DNA of 64,000 bases from Limnoglobus roseus (GTDB lineage Bacteria > Planctomycetota > Planctomycetia > Gemmatales > Gemmataceae), in the NCBI RefSeq assembly GCF_008254045.1, contig NZ_CP042425.1:2790001-2854000 (forward strand). The letters are read 5' to 3'. Every line of letters starts with the position of its first letter. Position 1 is the first letter of the stretch. Shown in pieces: positions 35,436 to 45,202 of the stretch. Both the position numbers and the translations under genes were made by a program. A model generated the notes under the pieces. It was given only the letters and a program-made list of their open reading frames with translations. It did no database searches and was not told the DNA's origin.

Positions 35436-36050
35436 TCAATCAGGCGTAGGGTTCGGGGTAGGCACAGAACCAGTGCCTTGTTCCAGCCGCGATCGCAAGA
35501 CTGCCCGGACCGACGGCCACTCCGCGGCCACGATGCTGAACATCACGCTATCCCGTACCCGTCCCCCTTGCGATATCATGTGCGACCGTAGCACGCCCTC
35601 CCGCACAGCACCGAGCTTGGCGATGGCCGCCTGCGACCGGGCGTTCAGGACGTCCGTCACGAGCGCGACTCGGTTGACCCCGAAGGCCTCGAAGGCGTGG
35701 GCCAGCAGCAGGAGCTTGGACTCCGGGTTGACGGCCGTGGCCCAAACGTCTGGGTGATACCAGGTCGATCCGATCTCGACGCGCCGGTGCCGCGGGGCCA
35801 GGTCCAGGTAGCTGGTGCTGCCCACCCACCGGCCGTCGGCCGCCCGGCACACGGCGAATGGCACCCGCCGCCCGGCCGCCCGCTCGGCGAGGGCGTCGTC
35901 AAACCACGGATCGAACCCCGGTCCGGACGCGCGGGTCAGGGTGTGCTCCCAGATGCGGTCGTCACCGGCCGCTCGGCGCAATGGCTCGCGGTGGGCTTCG
36001 TCGAGCGGCACGAGCCGGGCCCATCGGCCGGTCAGCGGCACTACTTCCAT
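35436..36050 (-). CDS. GNAT-family N-acetyltransferase (RimJ/RimL-like)
   Basis: 204 residues from ATG 36050 (AGGAGG about 10 nt upstream). Acetyl-CoA-dependent transferase of the RimJ/RimL group: MEVVPLTGRWARLVPLDEAH, GRWVGSTSYLDLAPRHRRVE, EIGSTWYHPDVWATAVNPES, LTDVLNARSQAAIAKLGAVR EGVLR motif B region. Typical substrates are ribosomal protein N-termini, aminoglycosides or small amines; none can be picked. Intact. Confidence 0.85.
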   Translation of the reverse strand: MEVVPLTGRWARLVPLDEAHREPLRRAAGDDRIWEHTLTRASGPGFDPWFDDALAERAAGRRVPFAVCRAADGRWVGSTSYLDLAPRHRRVEIGSTWYHPDVWATAVNPESKLLLLAHAFEAFGVNRVALVTDVLNARSQAAIAKLGAVREGVLRSHMISQGGRVRDSVMFSIVAAEWPSVRAVLRSRLEQGTGSVPTPNPTPD

Positions 36051-36109
36051 AACGCTCGCTCCTCCTACCGAGACCGTGAGTTGTTTTCGTTGCCAGAGAG
36101 AGCAACAGG

Positions 36110-36436
36110 TCAGGATGATGTCGGGTTCGGTGCAGCGCCTGGGTCGGCGTCCGGACACGCCAGCAGCGACTCGCCCGAGCGGAAGAAGTCTGCGATGACT
36201 TGCCGGGTGAACGGCCACCGCGAGTCGTCCGCCCCCCAGTCGTCTTCGAGGAACCCGATGATCTCCGCCGCGGACCACGGGCCGAGCGAGGTCATGTAGT
36301 CGTCGTAGGCGTCCTGCACATCCCGCCACGACTCGTACTTCTGGCGGTCGAGAAGCATCTGCGACCGGCAGTAGACGATGTGTGCTTCTGGTGCGGCTTC
36401 GTCCATCGGAAGGCTACTCTGAAAGAACGACCCCAT
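36110..36436 (-). CDS. hypothetical protein, acidic
   Basis: 108 residues from ATG 36436 (an alternative ATG at 36406 gives 98). Composition is acidic and Trp-rich (ESWRDVQDAYDDYMTSLGPW, IIGFLEDDWGADDSRWPFTR). No signal peptide, no membrane span, no family recognised. It lies 59 bp upstream of the GNAT gene on the same strand and may be co-transcribed. Confidence 0.5.
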   Translation of the reverse strand: MGSFFQSSLPMDEAAPEAHIVYCRSQMLLDRQKYESWRDVQDAYDDYMTSLGPWSAAEIIGFLEDDWGADDSRWPFTRQVIADFFRSGESLLACPDADPGAAPNPTSS

Positions 36437-36528
36437 TCACCAGCCCGGCGGCAGTCGGTGACTGTTACCGTCCCAGAAACAATTCATGTGGCCGGGGCCG
36501 GTACATCGCCTGGTCCGGGGTGCCTTTG

Positions 36529-37110
36529 CTACCAGAACCGCCACCACGGACGTTCGGCCGCCTGCGGTGCTAGAGCCGCCTCACCGCCCGAGGGGGCGGG
36601 GTTGCCCTTGGACTCGACGCCCTGCACCCCGCCACACAACGGGCAGAAGCTGGTGAACATGCTCATCTGGGCGTCCGCCGGCGTGTCCGGGAATACCGCC
36701 CGGATAAGGTCCGAAGGGGCGTCGAACAACTCCGAGAAGCCGCACTTGCGGCACGGGTGGATGACCCACGCCTCACGCTCTCGAAGGTACTTGTCCGAAG
36801 CCATAACGGGGAACTCGGCCCCGTCCGCGACCACGAACTTGATCTCGCTGCCCTGGCGGACGCTCCGCAGGTTGTGGGGTTGGTTCAGGACACGGCCGCG
36901 GAACACCTCGCCGTCCACGCCCGTGACGGTGACCCACACCGCCTCGGCCGGATTGCGGGACAGGCGCGGCCCGCCGTCGTGAACGAATACCTGGAGGTCG
37001 TCTGGGTGGTCCGGCATGAACCGGCCCTTGAGCTTCGCATGTTCTCGCCACTTGCTTCCCACCGCGAAGCCCTCCGCCGCCGAACAAAGCATTAGACTGC
37101 GCCAGCGCAT
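36529..37110 (-). CDS. hypothetical protein with CxxC pairs and WWRFW C-terminus
   Basis: 193 residues from ATG 37110. Central part (HAKLKGRFMPDHPDDLQVFV, VFRGRVLNQPHNLRSVRQGS) resembles DUF2314-like proteins by eye. Two CxxC pairs (PCRKCGFSE, FCPLCGGVQ) could bind zinc. Ends ERPWWRFW, like the PWWRLWG end of the broken gene at 34543. The true start may be one of the downstream Met codons. Function unknown. Confidence 0.55.
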   Translation of the reverse strand: MRWRSLMLCSAAEGFAVGSKWREHAKLKGRFMPDHPDDLQVFVHDGGPRLSRNPAEAVWVTVTGVDGEVFRGRVLNQPHNLRSVRQGSEIKFVVADGAEFPVMASDKYLREREAWVIHPCRKCGFSELFDAPSDLIRAVFPDTPADAQMSMFTSFCPLCGGVQGVESKGNPAPSGGEAALAPQAAERPWWRFW

Positions 37111-37199
37111 GATAACACCGGCACGACATTGGACCTCACCGGCGGCCGCGGGTCAAGAGATCGGGCGGAGGGCCGGCGCGTCATTGGGTGGAAAGGCGG

Positions 37200-37330
37200 T
37201 CACCCCACCCACGCCGGCACCTGTTTCTCCGACCGCTTCGCCCGCACCGCGCTCCACTTCCGGCCGATCTTCGCCGCGAGTTCCTTGTCCGGCATCGTCC
37301 CGAGTCCGGCGGGCCCCGCGTTCGCCCGTC
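37200..37330 (-). pseudogene. small helix-turn-helix-like remnant
   Basis: Minus-strand translation GLGTMPDKELAAKIGRKWSA VRAKRSEKQ resembles the LGTxPDxELAxxxGRTxxAVRxKR unit found at the ends of planctomycete HTH proteins. No start or upstream part; an in-frame stop precedes it. Confidence 0.35.
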
Positions 37331-37477
37331 CGGCCGGGGTTCAGAGGATCGGGAGGGTGACACGGCGGTCGTCGCGAATTTGGGAAATTCGTGGGCGGTT
37401 CTTCGCCCGCGGGGCACTCTCTCACATCCTTTTCGCCGACCGGTAGGATGGTAGCACGAGAATTCCGAGGGCGTTCG

Positions 37478-40400
37478 ATGGCTCGGTCCGACCGCGATGG
37501 TTCGCCCAAACCCCTTCGCCTCGCCCGTGTGGTCGGCGGCGACCCGACCCCGGACGCCGATCTCCTCGCCCGGTTCGCGGCGGCCGGCGACGGGGCGGCG
37601 TTCGCCGCACTCGTCGAGCGGCACGGGCCGATGGTCCTCGGCGTTTGCCGGCGGGTGATCGGCGAACACCATGCGGCCGAGGACGCTTTCCAGGCCGCCT
37701 TCCTCACGCTGGCCCGGAACGCCGGCCGGGTCCGCGATCCCCGGGCCGTCGCCGGGTGGCTGTACGGCACGGTCGTCCGCGTGTCGCTGAAGGCCCGCGG
37801 CACGGCCGCCCGCACGGCCGCCCGCAAGGTCGCCCGCAAGGCGGCGACCGAACGGGCCGCGCCACTCCGACCGGGGGGTGACCCGTTGGCCGAGATCACC
37901 GGGCGGGAACTCGTCGCGGCCGTCGACGAGGAACTCGCACGCCTGCCGGAACGGTTCCGCGCCGCCGTCGTGCTGTGTTGCCTGGACGGGCTGTCGCAGG
38001 CCGACGCGGCCCATCGCCTGGGCTGTTCGCCGGGGGCGCTGAAGGGGCGACTCGAACGCGGCCGCGCCCGCTTCGGGCCGGCCTCGCCCGCCGCGGCCTC
38101 GCACTGCCGACCGTCCTCACAATCCTCGCGGCGTCGGACGCGACGGCCGTCGTCCCGCCGGCCCTCTTCGGAAGAACCGTCGACCTGCTCGGAGCGGGGC
38201 CGCTGCCGCCGGCCGTCGCCTCGCTCGCGACGGCCGCCCCGACCGCCCTGGGGACGTTCGCCGCCCTCGGCCTCGTCGTTCTCGCGTCCGGCCTGGCCGT
38301 GGCCCTCGGCGGCGGCGACCCGCCGAAGGCCGACCCGCCGCCCGCGGCCGCGGCAACGCCCGCCCCTCGTGCGGACCGCTCCGGCGACCCGCTCCCGGCC
38401 GGTGCCGTCGCCCGACTCGGCACGGTTCGCCAGCGGCACGGGCGGGCGGTCGGCCTGTGGTTCACCCCGGACGGCAAGGCGGTCCGCGCGTTCGGCGACG
38501 GCCCGGCCGTCCGCACCTGGGACGCGGCCACCGGGGCTCTCGTCGACACCAAGTTCCTGCCGGTCGACTACCGCATCGACGACTCGCGGGCGAACTACCC
38601 CGGCGGCGCGGGCGGGTACTCGCGGGACGTGGCGAACGCCGTGTCGGGCGACGGCCGGGTACTGGCCACGCGGTCGGGCGGCTTCGACCGCCAGCGGTTC
38701 TATGACTTGGCCGACGGCAAACTCCTCGCGGACGTACCGGTGAACCCGCCGGCCTGGTCCGAGCACGCTGTCCTGTCCGCCGACGGGAGCCTCCTCGTCA
38801 CGTGCGACTTCCCGCAAAACGGCCCGGGCGGCCGGTACGCCGTCCGGGCGTTCGACGTCCGGGCGGGCACGGTCAAGGTGCTGTTCCAGTCGGCCGACCG
38901 GTTCTGGTCGATCTTCCCCACCGCCGACGGCCGGCGGGTCGTGCTGGCCCGCACGACCCAGCGGGACGGCCGCGGGGCCGAGTGCTGGGACGTGGCGGCC
39001 GGCAAGCGGGTGTGGCAGGTCGACGGCGGGTTCCCGATGTGCGGCCTGTCGGACGACGGCAAAACGTTCGTCGGAATGGCCGGGGTCGGCACCGGCGTCC
39101 AGGCGTGGGACGCGGCGACGGGAATCCCGGCCACGGGGCTGAAACTGCCCGACCTCCGCGCCCTCGGCGACCTCCGGTTCCCGATCAGCCTGAACGAGAC
39201 GCTCGTCGGCCTGCATGGGACGACGCTGACCCTGACGAGCAGTGCCGAGCGCATCGTCTGGGACGCGACCGCCGGGACGCTCGCCGGCCGGTTGCCGGGC
39301 GGGTACGGCCCGATCGCCGCGTCGCCGGACGGCAAGTCGCTCGTCACGGCCGGCGAAACGCTCCAGCGGTGGGACGCGGCGACCGGCAAGCCGGTGTGGC
39401 CGGACACCCGCGACGACGGCCACTCGGGGCTGGTCCGGAGCGTGCGGTTCGCGGCCGGCGGGCGGAAACTGTTCTCCACCGGCAGCGACATGACGCTGCG
39501 GGCGTGGGACGTGGCCACCGGGGCCGGCCGGGTTCTGGAGCGCGGCGGCCAGGGGTACGTCGTGCCGGCCACGCCGACCGCCGACGGGCGGTTCGTCCTG
39601 GCCCGGCGGGACGACCCGAACGGCCCCGGCGAGATCGCCGTCGTCGACGCGGCCAGCGGGACGACCGCCCGCTCGATCCGCCTCCAAGACGCGGCCGAAG
39701 GTTCGCCGCAATACGCCTTTCTCTCCCACGTCGGCCTCACCCCCGACGGCGGCACGGCGGCGGGCGTGGTGATGGTTCCCACGGCCGATGGGAGCACCGG
39801 TTACGCCGCCGCCCGGTGGGACGTGGCGACCGGCAAGTACCTCGGCCGGCGGTTGATGCCGGGCGTCGGCGGCTACCCCCTCTCCCCGGACCAGCGGTTC
39901 GCCGCGGGGTCGCAAACGCCCTACGATGCTTTCCTGTTCGACACGACCACCGGGGCGAGGATTCCCCTGACCCTCGACAACCGGGAAGTCCGCCGGCGGT
40001 TGCCCGTCGTCTCGCCCGACGGCCGCCTGGCGGCGGCCCCGACCGACGACGGCAGGACCCCGGCGGGCCACGCGGGCGTGACGGTCTGGGACGTGGCGAC
40101 GGGGGCCAAACTGGACCGGCTGGCGGCGGCCACGGGCTTGGTCCGGTTCACGGCCGACGGCCGCGGCCTGATCGCGGCCGACCGGGCGGGCGTCGGCGTG
40201 TGGGACCTGGCCGGCGGCCAGCGGGTCGTCTGGCACCCGGCCCCCGCCGGCGCGCCGGCCGACGGGCGGGCCTTCGTCACCGCCTGGGACGCGACCCCGG
40301 ACGGCCGCACGCTCGCCACCGGCCACGCGGACGGCACCGTCCTCTTGTGGGACGTCACGCCGCCGGCCCGCCCGGCCGCGGCCCCGCTCGCCGCGGCCGA

Positions 40401-40908
40401 GATCGGTCACCGGTGGGCGGACCTCGTCGGGACCGACCCGGCGAAGGCGTACCGGGCCGGGTGGGACTTGGCCGCCCGGCCGGGCCAGGCCGTCACGGTC
40501 GTGCGGGCGAACGTGTCGCCGGTGGCCGCCGCCGACGCGGAGGCGGTCGGGAATGCGGCGGCCGCCCTCGACGCCGCGGCCTTCGCCGACCGGGACGCGG
40601 CCGAGAAGGAGTTGCTCAAACTCGGCCCGGCGGCAGCCCCGGCCCTCCGCAAGTTGGTCGCGGCCACGCCCTCGGTCGAACAGCGGGATCGGGCGGAGCG
40701 GGTACTCGCCGCGTACGCCGACCGGCGGACTCGCGTCACCCCGACCGCCGCCGACGTGCCGGGCGTGCGGGCCGTGACGGCCGTCGAGCGGACCGCCACG
40801 CGGGAAGCCTTGGCGGTCCTCGACGCGCTCGCCGCCGGGGCGGCCGACGCCCGGCTGACGCACGAGGCGAGGGCCGCCGCCGATCGCCTCCGCCCGGCGG
40901 TGCGATAG
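37478..40908 (+). CDS. ECF-type sigma factor fused to WD40-like repeats; apparent frameshift near 38070
   Basis: From ATG 37478 the first ~195 codons encode sigma-70 region 2 (DGAAFAALVERHGPMVLGVC, DAFQAAFLTLARNAGRVRDP) and region 4 (LPERFRAAVVLCCLDGLSQA, AAHRLGCSPGALKGRLERGR). Around 38070 the sense shifts by -1 into the frame that continues to 40908: LARRGLALPTVLTILAASDA, one transmembrane span (TFAALGLVVLASGLAVALGG), then many WD40-like repeats (WDAATG and WDVATG recur about ten times) and a helical end. Such sigma-TM-WD40 fusions are known in Gemmataceae, where they may sense through the repeat domain. The site has no classic slippery sequence, so mutation or sequencing error is more likely than programmed frameshifting. 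Confidence 0.8.
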
Positions 40909-41082
40909 CGGCTCGACCTCTGGACCGCTCCGCCGGGCCGATGCGCGGCCTTACCCTTTTACTCTTCTAGACGCCGATTAGAGGGGGCAGGCTCGGCATA
41001 AAAGGGGCAGCTTTCGCCCTGGCCGCAAATCACTCGATCCGAGGTGAGCGTCTGGTTATCATCGCTTCACGGAGGGCAGGCG

Positions 41083-41730
41083 ATGACGGAGGATGATTGG
41101 TCGCTGGCGGGCGATCCAAAACCAATGCTTGACCACCTCAAGGGCCTCGCATCGGACCGAAAGCTCCGACTCTTCCTCTGTGGCTTTTGCCGCTCCGTGT
41201 GGGACCGCGTCCCATCGAAGCGGTCGCGTGCCGCCGAACTGTACGCCGACGGCCTCGTTTCCGAACGCGAGTTGGGCCGGGCGTATTCAATGGCGTGCGA
41301 CGTGTTCGCTCAGGCCCGACGCCGACTCTTCGGACGGAGGGGGTTCGCATGGGCTGACAGAAAATCTGAGGAGTATGATCGGTTGGAACTGTTCGCAGAA
41401 GCCGCCTACTGTCACACGCCGATGCTGATCGGCCGATTAAAGCGTTGCACTCGACATTCGGAATTGCTAGTCCTCGCGCCAAACACCCTCCGCGACATCT
41501 TCGGCAACCCGTTCCGGCCGGTGATGCTCTCCCCGTCCTGGCTCACGAACGCCGCTCTCGGCCTCGCGGAAGGTATCTACGCCGACCGCGCGTTCGACCG
41601 CCTGCCCATTCTCGCGGACGCGCTGCAAGACGCCGGGTGCGAGGACGCCGGCATCCTCGCGCACTGCCGCGGCGACGGGCCGCACGTCCGTGGGTGCTGG
41701 GTCGTCGACGGGGTGCTCGGGAAGGGTTGA
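41083..41730 (+). CDS. MTExxW-family hypothetical protein (Gemmataceae paralogous family), intact copy
   Basis: 215 residues from ATG 41083 (GGAGGGCAGGCG upstream). Starts MTEDDWSLAGDPKPMLDHLK, has a Cys-containing segment (LRLFLCGFCRSVWD), the box DIFGNPFRPVMLSPSWLT and the end RLPILADALQDAGCEDAGIL, then HVRGCWVVDGVLGKG. The same family recurs frameshifted at 46126 and truncated at 60816; the last ~145 bp of the first two copies are almost identical. No function is known to me. Intact here. Confidence 0.7.
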   Translation: MTEDDWSLAGDPKPMLDHLKGLASDRKLRLFLCGFCRSVWDRVPSKRSRAAELYADGLVSERELGRAYSMACDVFAQARRRLFGRRGFAWADRKSEEYDRLELFAEAAYCHTPMLIGRLKRCTRHSELLVLAPNTLRDIFGNPFRPVMLSPSWLTNAALGLAEGIYADRAFDRLPILADALQDAGCEDAGILAHCRGDGPHVRGCWVVDGVLGKG

Positions 41731-41975
41731 ACGGAGCGGGGGGAGCATCGGCGAATCTCACCTCGACACTGTCGGCCGCATGGCGTCGGCCGTGGGATGG
41801 AATTTGGTCGTTGCGTGATGACGGGTGGCCGGATATCTTCAGACGGCTGGCTGCCCATGAGATGGTGTGGTTCGACCAAGTTCGCCGGGATCGAGTGTGG
41901 TCGAATGACCTCTCGGCCCTCACCACCCCGGTGGTGAGTCGTTCGAAATCAACGGCAGACATAGGACGAATTCCC

Positions 41976-43115
41976 ATGATGCGAGACACCGCTGCCGCCG
42001 ACGCCATGGGTGACGAGGGCGATCCGGAGGCGGACCGGCAACTGGCCGAGAATTTCGGCATGACCGTCAAGCAGGTCCGCGAGTTCGACCCGCAGACGTT
42101 GGACGTGGCACGCGCGTGCAAGTTCCTCGGGCTGCCCCTGAAGCGGTTCGAGCTCTTGGCCGCCCAATCCGGGTCACGCGCCCGTTGGGTCGAATCCGTC
42201 GCGCGCGAGAAGCGGGCCCTGATCGAGACGTTTCCGGTCGCCAGCAAGGATATGAAGGAGATGTTGGAGGCGATCCGGAAATTCGCCCTGCGGAAATGCT
42301 TGAAACCCGATGCCCGTCCGCAGGCCGACGTCGACAGAGGAGAGGACAAACCGAACGAGCAGTCGAAGTGGAACATCCTTACCATCGGGGGCACCGTCCT
42401 GGCCGGGGCAACCTTGATTCTGGGCACCGGGGCATATCTGCTGACGGCGCGAGACGTTCGCCCGCCGGTCGTCCCGGAGCGAATTCCCGAACCGCACGTT
42501 GCGGCGAAGGCACCCGCCAGCACCACGCCCGATTCCGGCGTCGTTGTCCCAGATGTTGTGGGTCGGCCCGCGCAGTCCACAACGCCGACCCCGGTGCCCG
42601 CCCTTCAGGTGGTATTTGCCAGCACCTTCGTGGAAGCGAAAAAATTCCAGTACATCTGGAAACCCAATACTTCCAATATGCTACCGCGTGGCATCCTCCC
42701 CAAGGGCGTGTGGGCCGGGTGCTACGACCCAAACGGTGGCGGAGAGTTTCGAATCGACACCATCGATGGCAAACCGGCATTCGGATTGGCCAGCCGCATC
42801 GCCCCCGGTACGGCTCAGCTCTCGATCAAGGCTGAAGAGTTGCCCGGCGGGTTGCAAGTCGGCCGCCGATACGCTCTGCACATCGAGTACCTAGTACGCG
42901 GCAAGCCTGGCTCGTCCATCGCGTGGCTCGATCCGAAGCACAATATCCACGCCCGCAAGGAACTCGATGGAACCGACGGGGAATGGAAAGTCGCCAGCCT
43001 GGCGGTCGAGCGAAAGGAAGGAACGCCCCTCCGGGCCAACATCGACACCACTCAGGTCACATCGGACGGCATGCTGTACGTACGTAATTTGTCTATCACG
43101 GTGGAGAGGCCGTAA
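41976..43115 (+). CDS. membrane-anchored hypothetical protein with C-terminal beta-rich domain
   Basis: 379 residues from ATG 41976 (second Met at 41979). The N-terminal ~110 residues are charged and helical (AENFGMTVKQVREFDPQTLD, ALIETFPVASKDMKEMLEAI). A single transmembrane span follows (ILTIGGTVLAGATLILGTGA, about residues 132-152), then a Pro/Thr linker and a beta-rich domain (IDTIDGKPAFGLASRIAPGT, LHIEYLVRGKPGSSIAWLD) like a carbohydrate-binding or jelly-roll fold. Type II orientation with the beta domain outside is likely. Family unknown. Confidence 0.6.
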   Translation: MMRDTAAADAMGDEGDPEADRQLAENFGMTVKQVREFDPQTLDVARACKFLGLPLKRFELLAAQSGSRARWVESVAREKRALIETFPVASKDMKEMLEAIRKFALRKCLKPDARPQADVDRGEDKPNEQSKWNILTIGGTVLAGATLILGTGAYLLTARDVRPPVVPERIPEPHVAAKAPASTTPDSGVVVPDVVGRPAQSTTPTPVPALQVVFASTFVEAKKFQYIWKPNTSNMLPRGILPKGVWAGCYDPNGGGEFRIDTIDGKPAFGLASRIAPGTAQLSIKAEELPGGLQVGRRYALHIEYLVRGKPGSSIAWLDPKHNIHARKELDGTDGEWKVASLAVERKEGTPLRANIDTTQVTSDGMLYVRNLSITVERP

Positions 43116-43263
43116 CCTGAGATGCCGGTTTCGACGCTGGTACATCGCCCGGCCTGGTCCCATCGAAACCGTGTGCCCACTCAGCCATCGCGACGCAGGC
43201 TGCACAGGTTCTTGGGCGGATTCGCGGATCGCATCAGATTGACTTGATCGGGAGGAAGGGTCC

Positions 43264-43425
43264 GTGCCGTTCGTCTTCGAGTTGAACTACCTCGACGGAG
43301 TGGGGCGAGAAGAATTGCTCCTCTGCACGGGTCGCAGCTATCGCACGTCGGACGGCTGCACGCAGGCGGTCGAGGAGCAAGCGGCATGGTGTGAGGTGTG
43401 CCGGCGAATCGTGCCGGCCGAGTAG
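43264..43425 (+). CDS. 53-residue Cys-containing hypothetical protein
   Basis: GTG 43264 with GGGAGGAAGG just upstream. Encodes VPFVFELNYLDGVGREELLL, then CTGRSYRTSDGCTQAVEEQA and WCEVCRRIVPAE; the C-x20-C ... CxxC pattern could bind zinc. It ends 9 nt before the next gene, so the two may be one unit. No family recognised. Confidence 0.45.
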   Translation: MPFVFELNYLDGVGREELLLCTGRSYRTSDGCTQAVEEQAAWCEVCRRIVPAE

Positions 43426-43434
43426 CTAAGACCT

Positions 43435-43920
43435 TTGCCCGAGTTAGAGGTGGAATTGTCAGAATTGCAAACGGGCATCGGGCAACGGTGCGATATGCTC
43501 CGGGCATTGGGCATGCCCGTCGAGCGGGAGGTCGACGAGTTGGAAATGCGTTTGAATTGGCGTCGCCGCCGGAAGTCCTCGGCCCGCTGCCTGACCTGTG
43601 GGTCGGAAGCCATCTGGCCATTCCCCGGCGAAGGGAAGGTGGTGCACCCGGGCAACGGACGGCGAGTCGAGGTCCGTTGCCAAGATCGCTGCGACGCGGC
43701 CATCGTGGGCGCGATCTACTCTACGGAAGGGACGAGGCTTGACGCCCTCTGCGCAACCTCGGATCCCCCAGGGATTGACCGCTTGCTCGGCCAGGCATCC
43801 GGCCAAGTTGGCCTTCACTTGCCCGGCGTGAAGGACTTAAGCGTTCGCAAAATTGTCTCCGTCCCGTCGGCCGCCGTCCGCACCTTCTTCACCTCGCCGA
43901 CGCCGGGGGCGTACCATTGA
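43435..43920 (+). CDS. zinc-ribbon-like hypothetical protein, 3' end overlaps opposite gene
   Basis: 161 codons from TTG 43435. The N-terminal part is an acidic coiled coil (MPELEVELSELQTGIGQRCD), then CLTCGSEAIWPFPGEGKVVH and VEVRCQDRCDAAIVG form two Cys pairs. The last ~35 codons overlap the 3' end of the leftward secreted-protein gene, where the sequence is clearly coding on the other strand, so this protein has probably lost its natural end. Function unknown. Confidence 0.45.
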   Translation: MPELEVELSELQTGIGQRCDMLRALGMPVEREVDELEMRLNWRRRRKSSARCLTCGSEAIWPFPGEGKVVHPGNGRRVEVRCQDRCDAAIVGAIYSTEGTRLDALCATSDPPGIDRLLGQASGQVGLHLPGVKDLSVRKIVSVPSAAVRTFFTSPTPGAYH

Positions 43921-44375
43921 GTGATCCGCTCTCCATCCGCGGTCGCGACCCACGACACCTTGGCAGCCGTGTAAGTTCCGGCGGGAACCGTCACACGCTC
44001 CATCCCGACGAGTGTCCGCTTCCCGTCGGGCACGTCCCACGTGTCCCCGGCCTTCGCCCCCGCCTTCACCAGGCACACCGGGCCGCCCTCGCCGGACGTG
44101 GGCCGCGGTTGGGTCAGCCCGGCCGCCGACACGGTCACGGGCAGGTACGCCGTCGCGACGCCGTCCGACCGCTTGCGGGTGACGACCCACCCACCGTCAC
44201 CCTTCTCGACTTCCGAGACTTCGACCGCTTCCTCTCCCTGGCCGTCGGGTCGTTCGTACACCCACTTGGCCCCGATCGCCGTGGGGAAGTAGAGCATCGC
44301 CTCCGCCTTTTTCGGCACCGGCGCGGCTATCACGAGCGGGGCCGCGGCGAACAGGACCACGAGCGCGCGAGACAT
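43815..44375 (-). CDS. secreted hypothetical protein
   Basis: 186 residues from ATG 44375. Sec signal peptide (MSRALVVLFAAAPLVIAAPV) then a beta-rich body: YFPTAIGAKWVYERPDGQGE, EVEKGDGGWVVTRKRSDGVA, VPAGTYTAAKVSW, ITQWYAPGVGEVKKVR. The GAKWVY and WYAPGVGxVK boxes match planctomycete periplasmic proteins of unknown role. Intact. Confidence 0.72.
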   Translation of the reverse strand: MSRALVVLFAAAPLVIAAPVPKKAEAMLYFPTAIGAKWVYERPDGQGEEAVEVSEVEKGDGGWVVTRKRSDGVATAYLPVTVSAAGLTQPRPTSGEGGPVCLVKAGAKAGDTWDVPDGKRTLVGMERVTVPAGTYTAAKVSWVATADGERITQWYAPGVGEVKKVRTAADGTETILRTLKSFTPGK

Positions 44376-44405
44376 GAGGCGTCCTCAGGGGCGGGCCGTG
44401 TCACG

Positions 44406-44612
44406 CTAACGCGCCGGCGGCGGGAGGGCAAGCGGCTGGTGCGGGCCGAGGTGCTCCGCGGCGGCGAAGTAGTCCTCGGCGTTCGCCAGACTGGTGCCGT
44501 CGGAGATCAGGTACACGCGGATCGCGTGCCCGAACACGCGGATGACGCCGTCCCGGAGCAGGTACGGGGAGCGGCCGTCCCAGTCGTCGGGCGCGCCCGA
44601 ACGGGCTGAGAG
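44406..44612 (-). pseudogene. C-terminal fragment of a hypothetical protein
   Basis: Minus-strand frame reads DDWDGRSPYLLRDGVIRVFG, HAIRVYLISDGTSLANAEDY, FAAAEHLGPHQPLALPPPAR to a stop at 44406. The codon usage and sense look coding, but no start codon with a ribosome site is present. It may be the tail of a deleted gene. Confidence 0.35.
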
Positions 44613-44614
44613 GT

Positions 44615-44944
44615 CTAACTCGTGATCGGGCGGCGCAATGCGGCGATGATTTTCGCAGCCGTACTCCGCTTCATCCGGCCCGCAGCATCAACCCTCTCGA
44701 TGAATTGGGCGTAGAGATCCCTTTCGGCCGTAGTCGCGGACTTTGGGGCGGCGAGCATGAGCAGGAAGTTCGCGAAGTTGACGTGAAAGCCGAAGTCCGG
44801 CGACGTCCGAGGTGGCATCTTGGCGAGAAAGGCACTCGCTTCTTCAAGGGTGGCAAGGCCGGCCACCCTGCCGCAGAACTCGTCCCACACCCGCGATGAC
44901 TCGCGATTCAAACGATTCTCATCTTCGGCAGACATCATTCCCAC
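44615..44944 (-). CDS. hypothetical protein
   Basis: 109 residues; likely start is ATG 44944 or the Met codons three and four residues on (MGMMSAEDENRLNRESSRVW). All-helical appearance: LATLEEASAFLAKMPPRTSP, FANFLLMLAAPKSATTAERD, MKRSTAAKIIAALRRPITS. No domain recognised. Stands alone. Confidence 0.5.
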   Translation of the reverse strand: MGMMSAEDENRLNRESSRVWDEFCGRVAGLATLEEASAFLAKMPPRTSPDFGFHVNFANFLLMLAAPKSATTAERDLYAQFIERVDAAGRMKRSTAAKIIAALRRPITS

Positions 44945-45202
44945 GTCCGACTCCGGATTCGGTCAAGAGGGTGAAGCATAGGTCACTCTCGTCGCCGTGC
45001 AACACGAAGATGATCGGCACCCGACGGGAACGGACCGGAAAGTGCGGGGAGGTTGCTGGGGATTTGCCCCTGCGATCGGTTCCCGCACACGAGAATGTGT
45101 TGTCGGGACGCTCGAACTTGTTCTCCCGGTCGCCGTCTTGCAGAATGACACTTAGCCCGGCTCCATTCGACCGACTCCGCAACTATCCGTACTGAGGTCG
45201 CC

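Noticed and set aside
37153..40863. 1236-codon open frame on the minus strand
   Set aside because: Composition is Arg/Gly/Pro-rich with no domain, and it lies opposite the sigma-WD40 gene, whose repeats are unmistakable.
41445..41975. Extension of the membrane-anchored protein upstream to 41445
   Set aside because: The extra codons overlap the intact MTExxW gene in another frame and lack similarity; ATG 41976 fits better.
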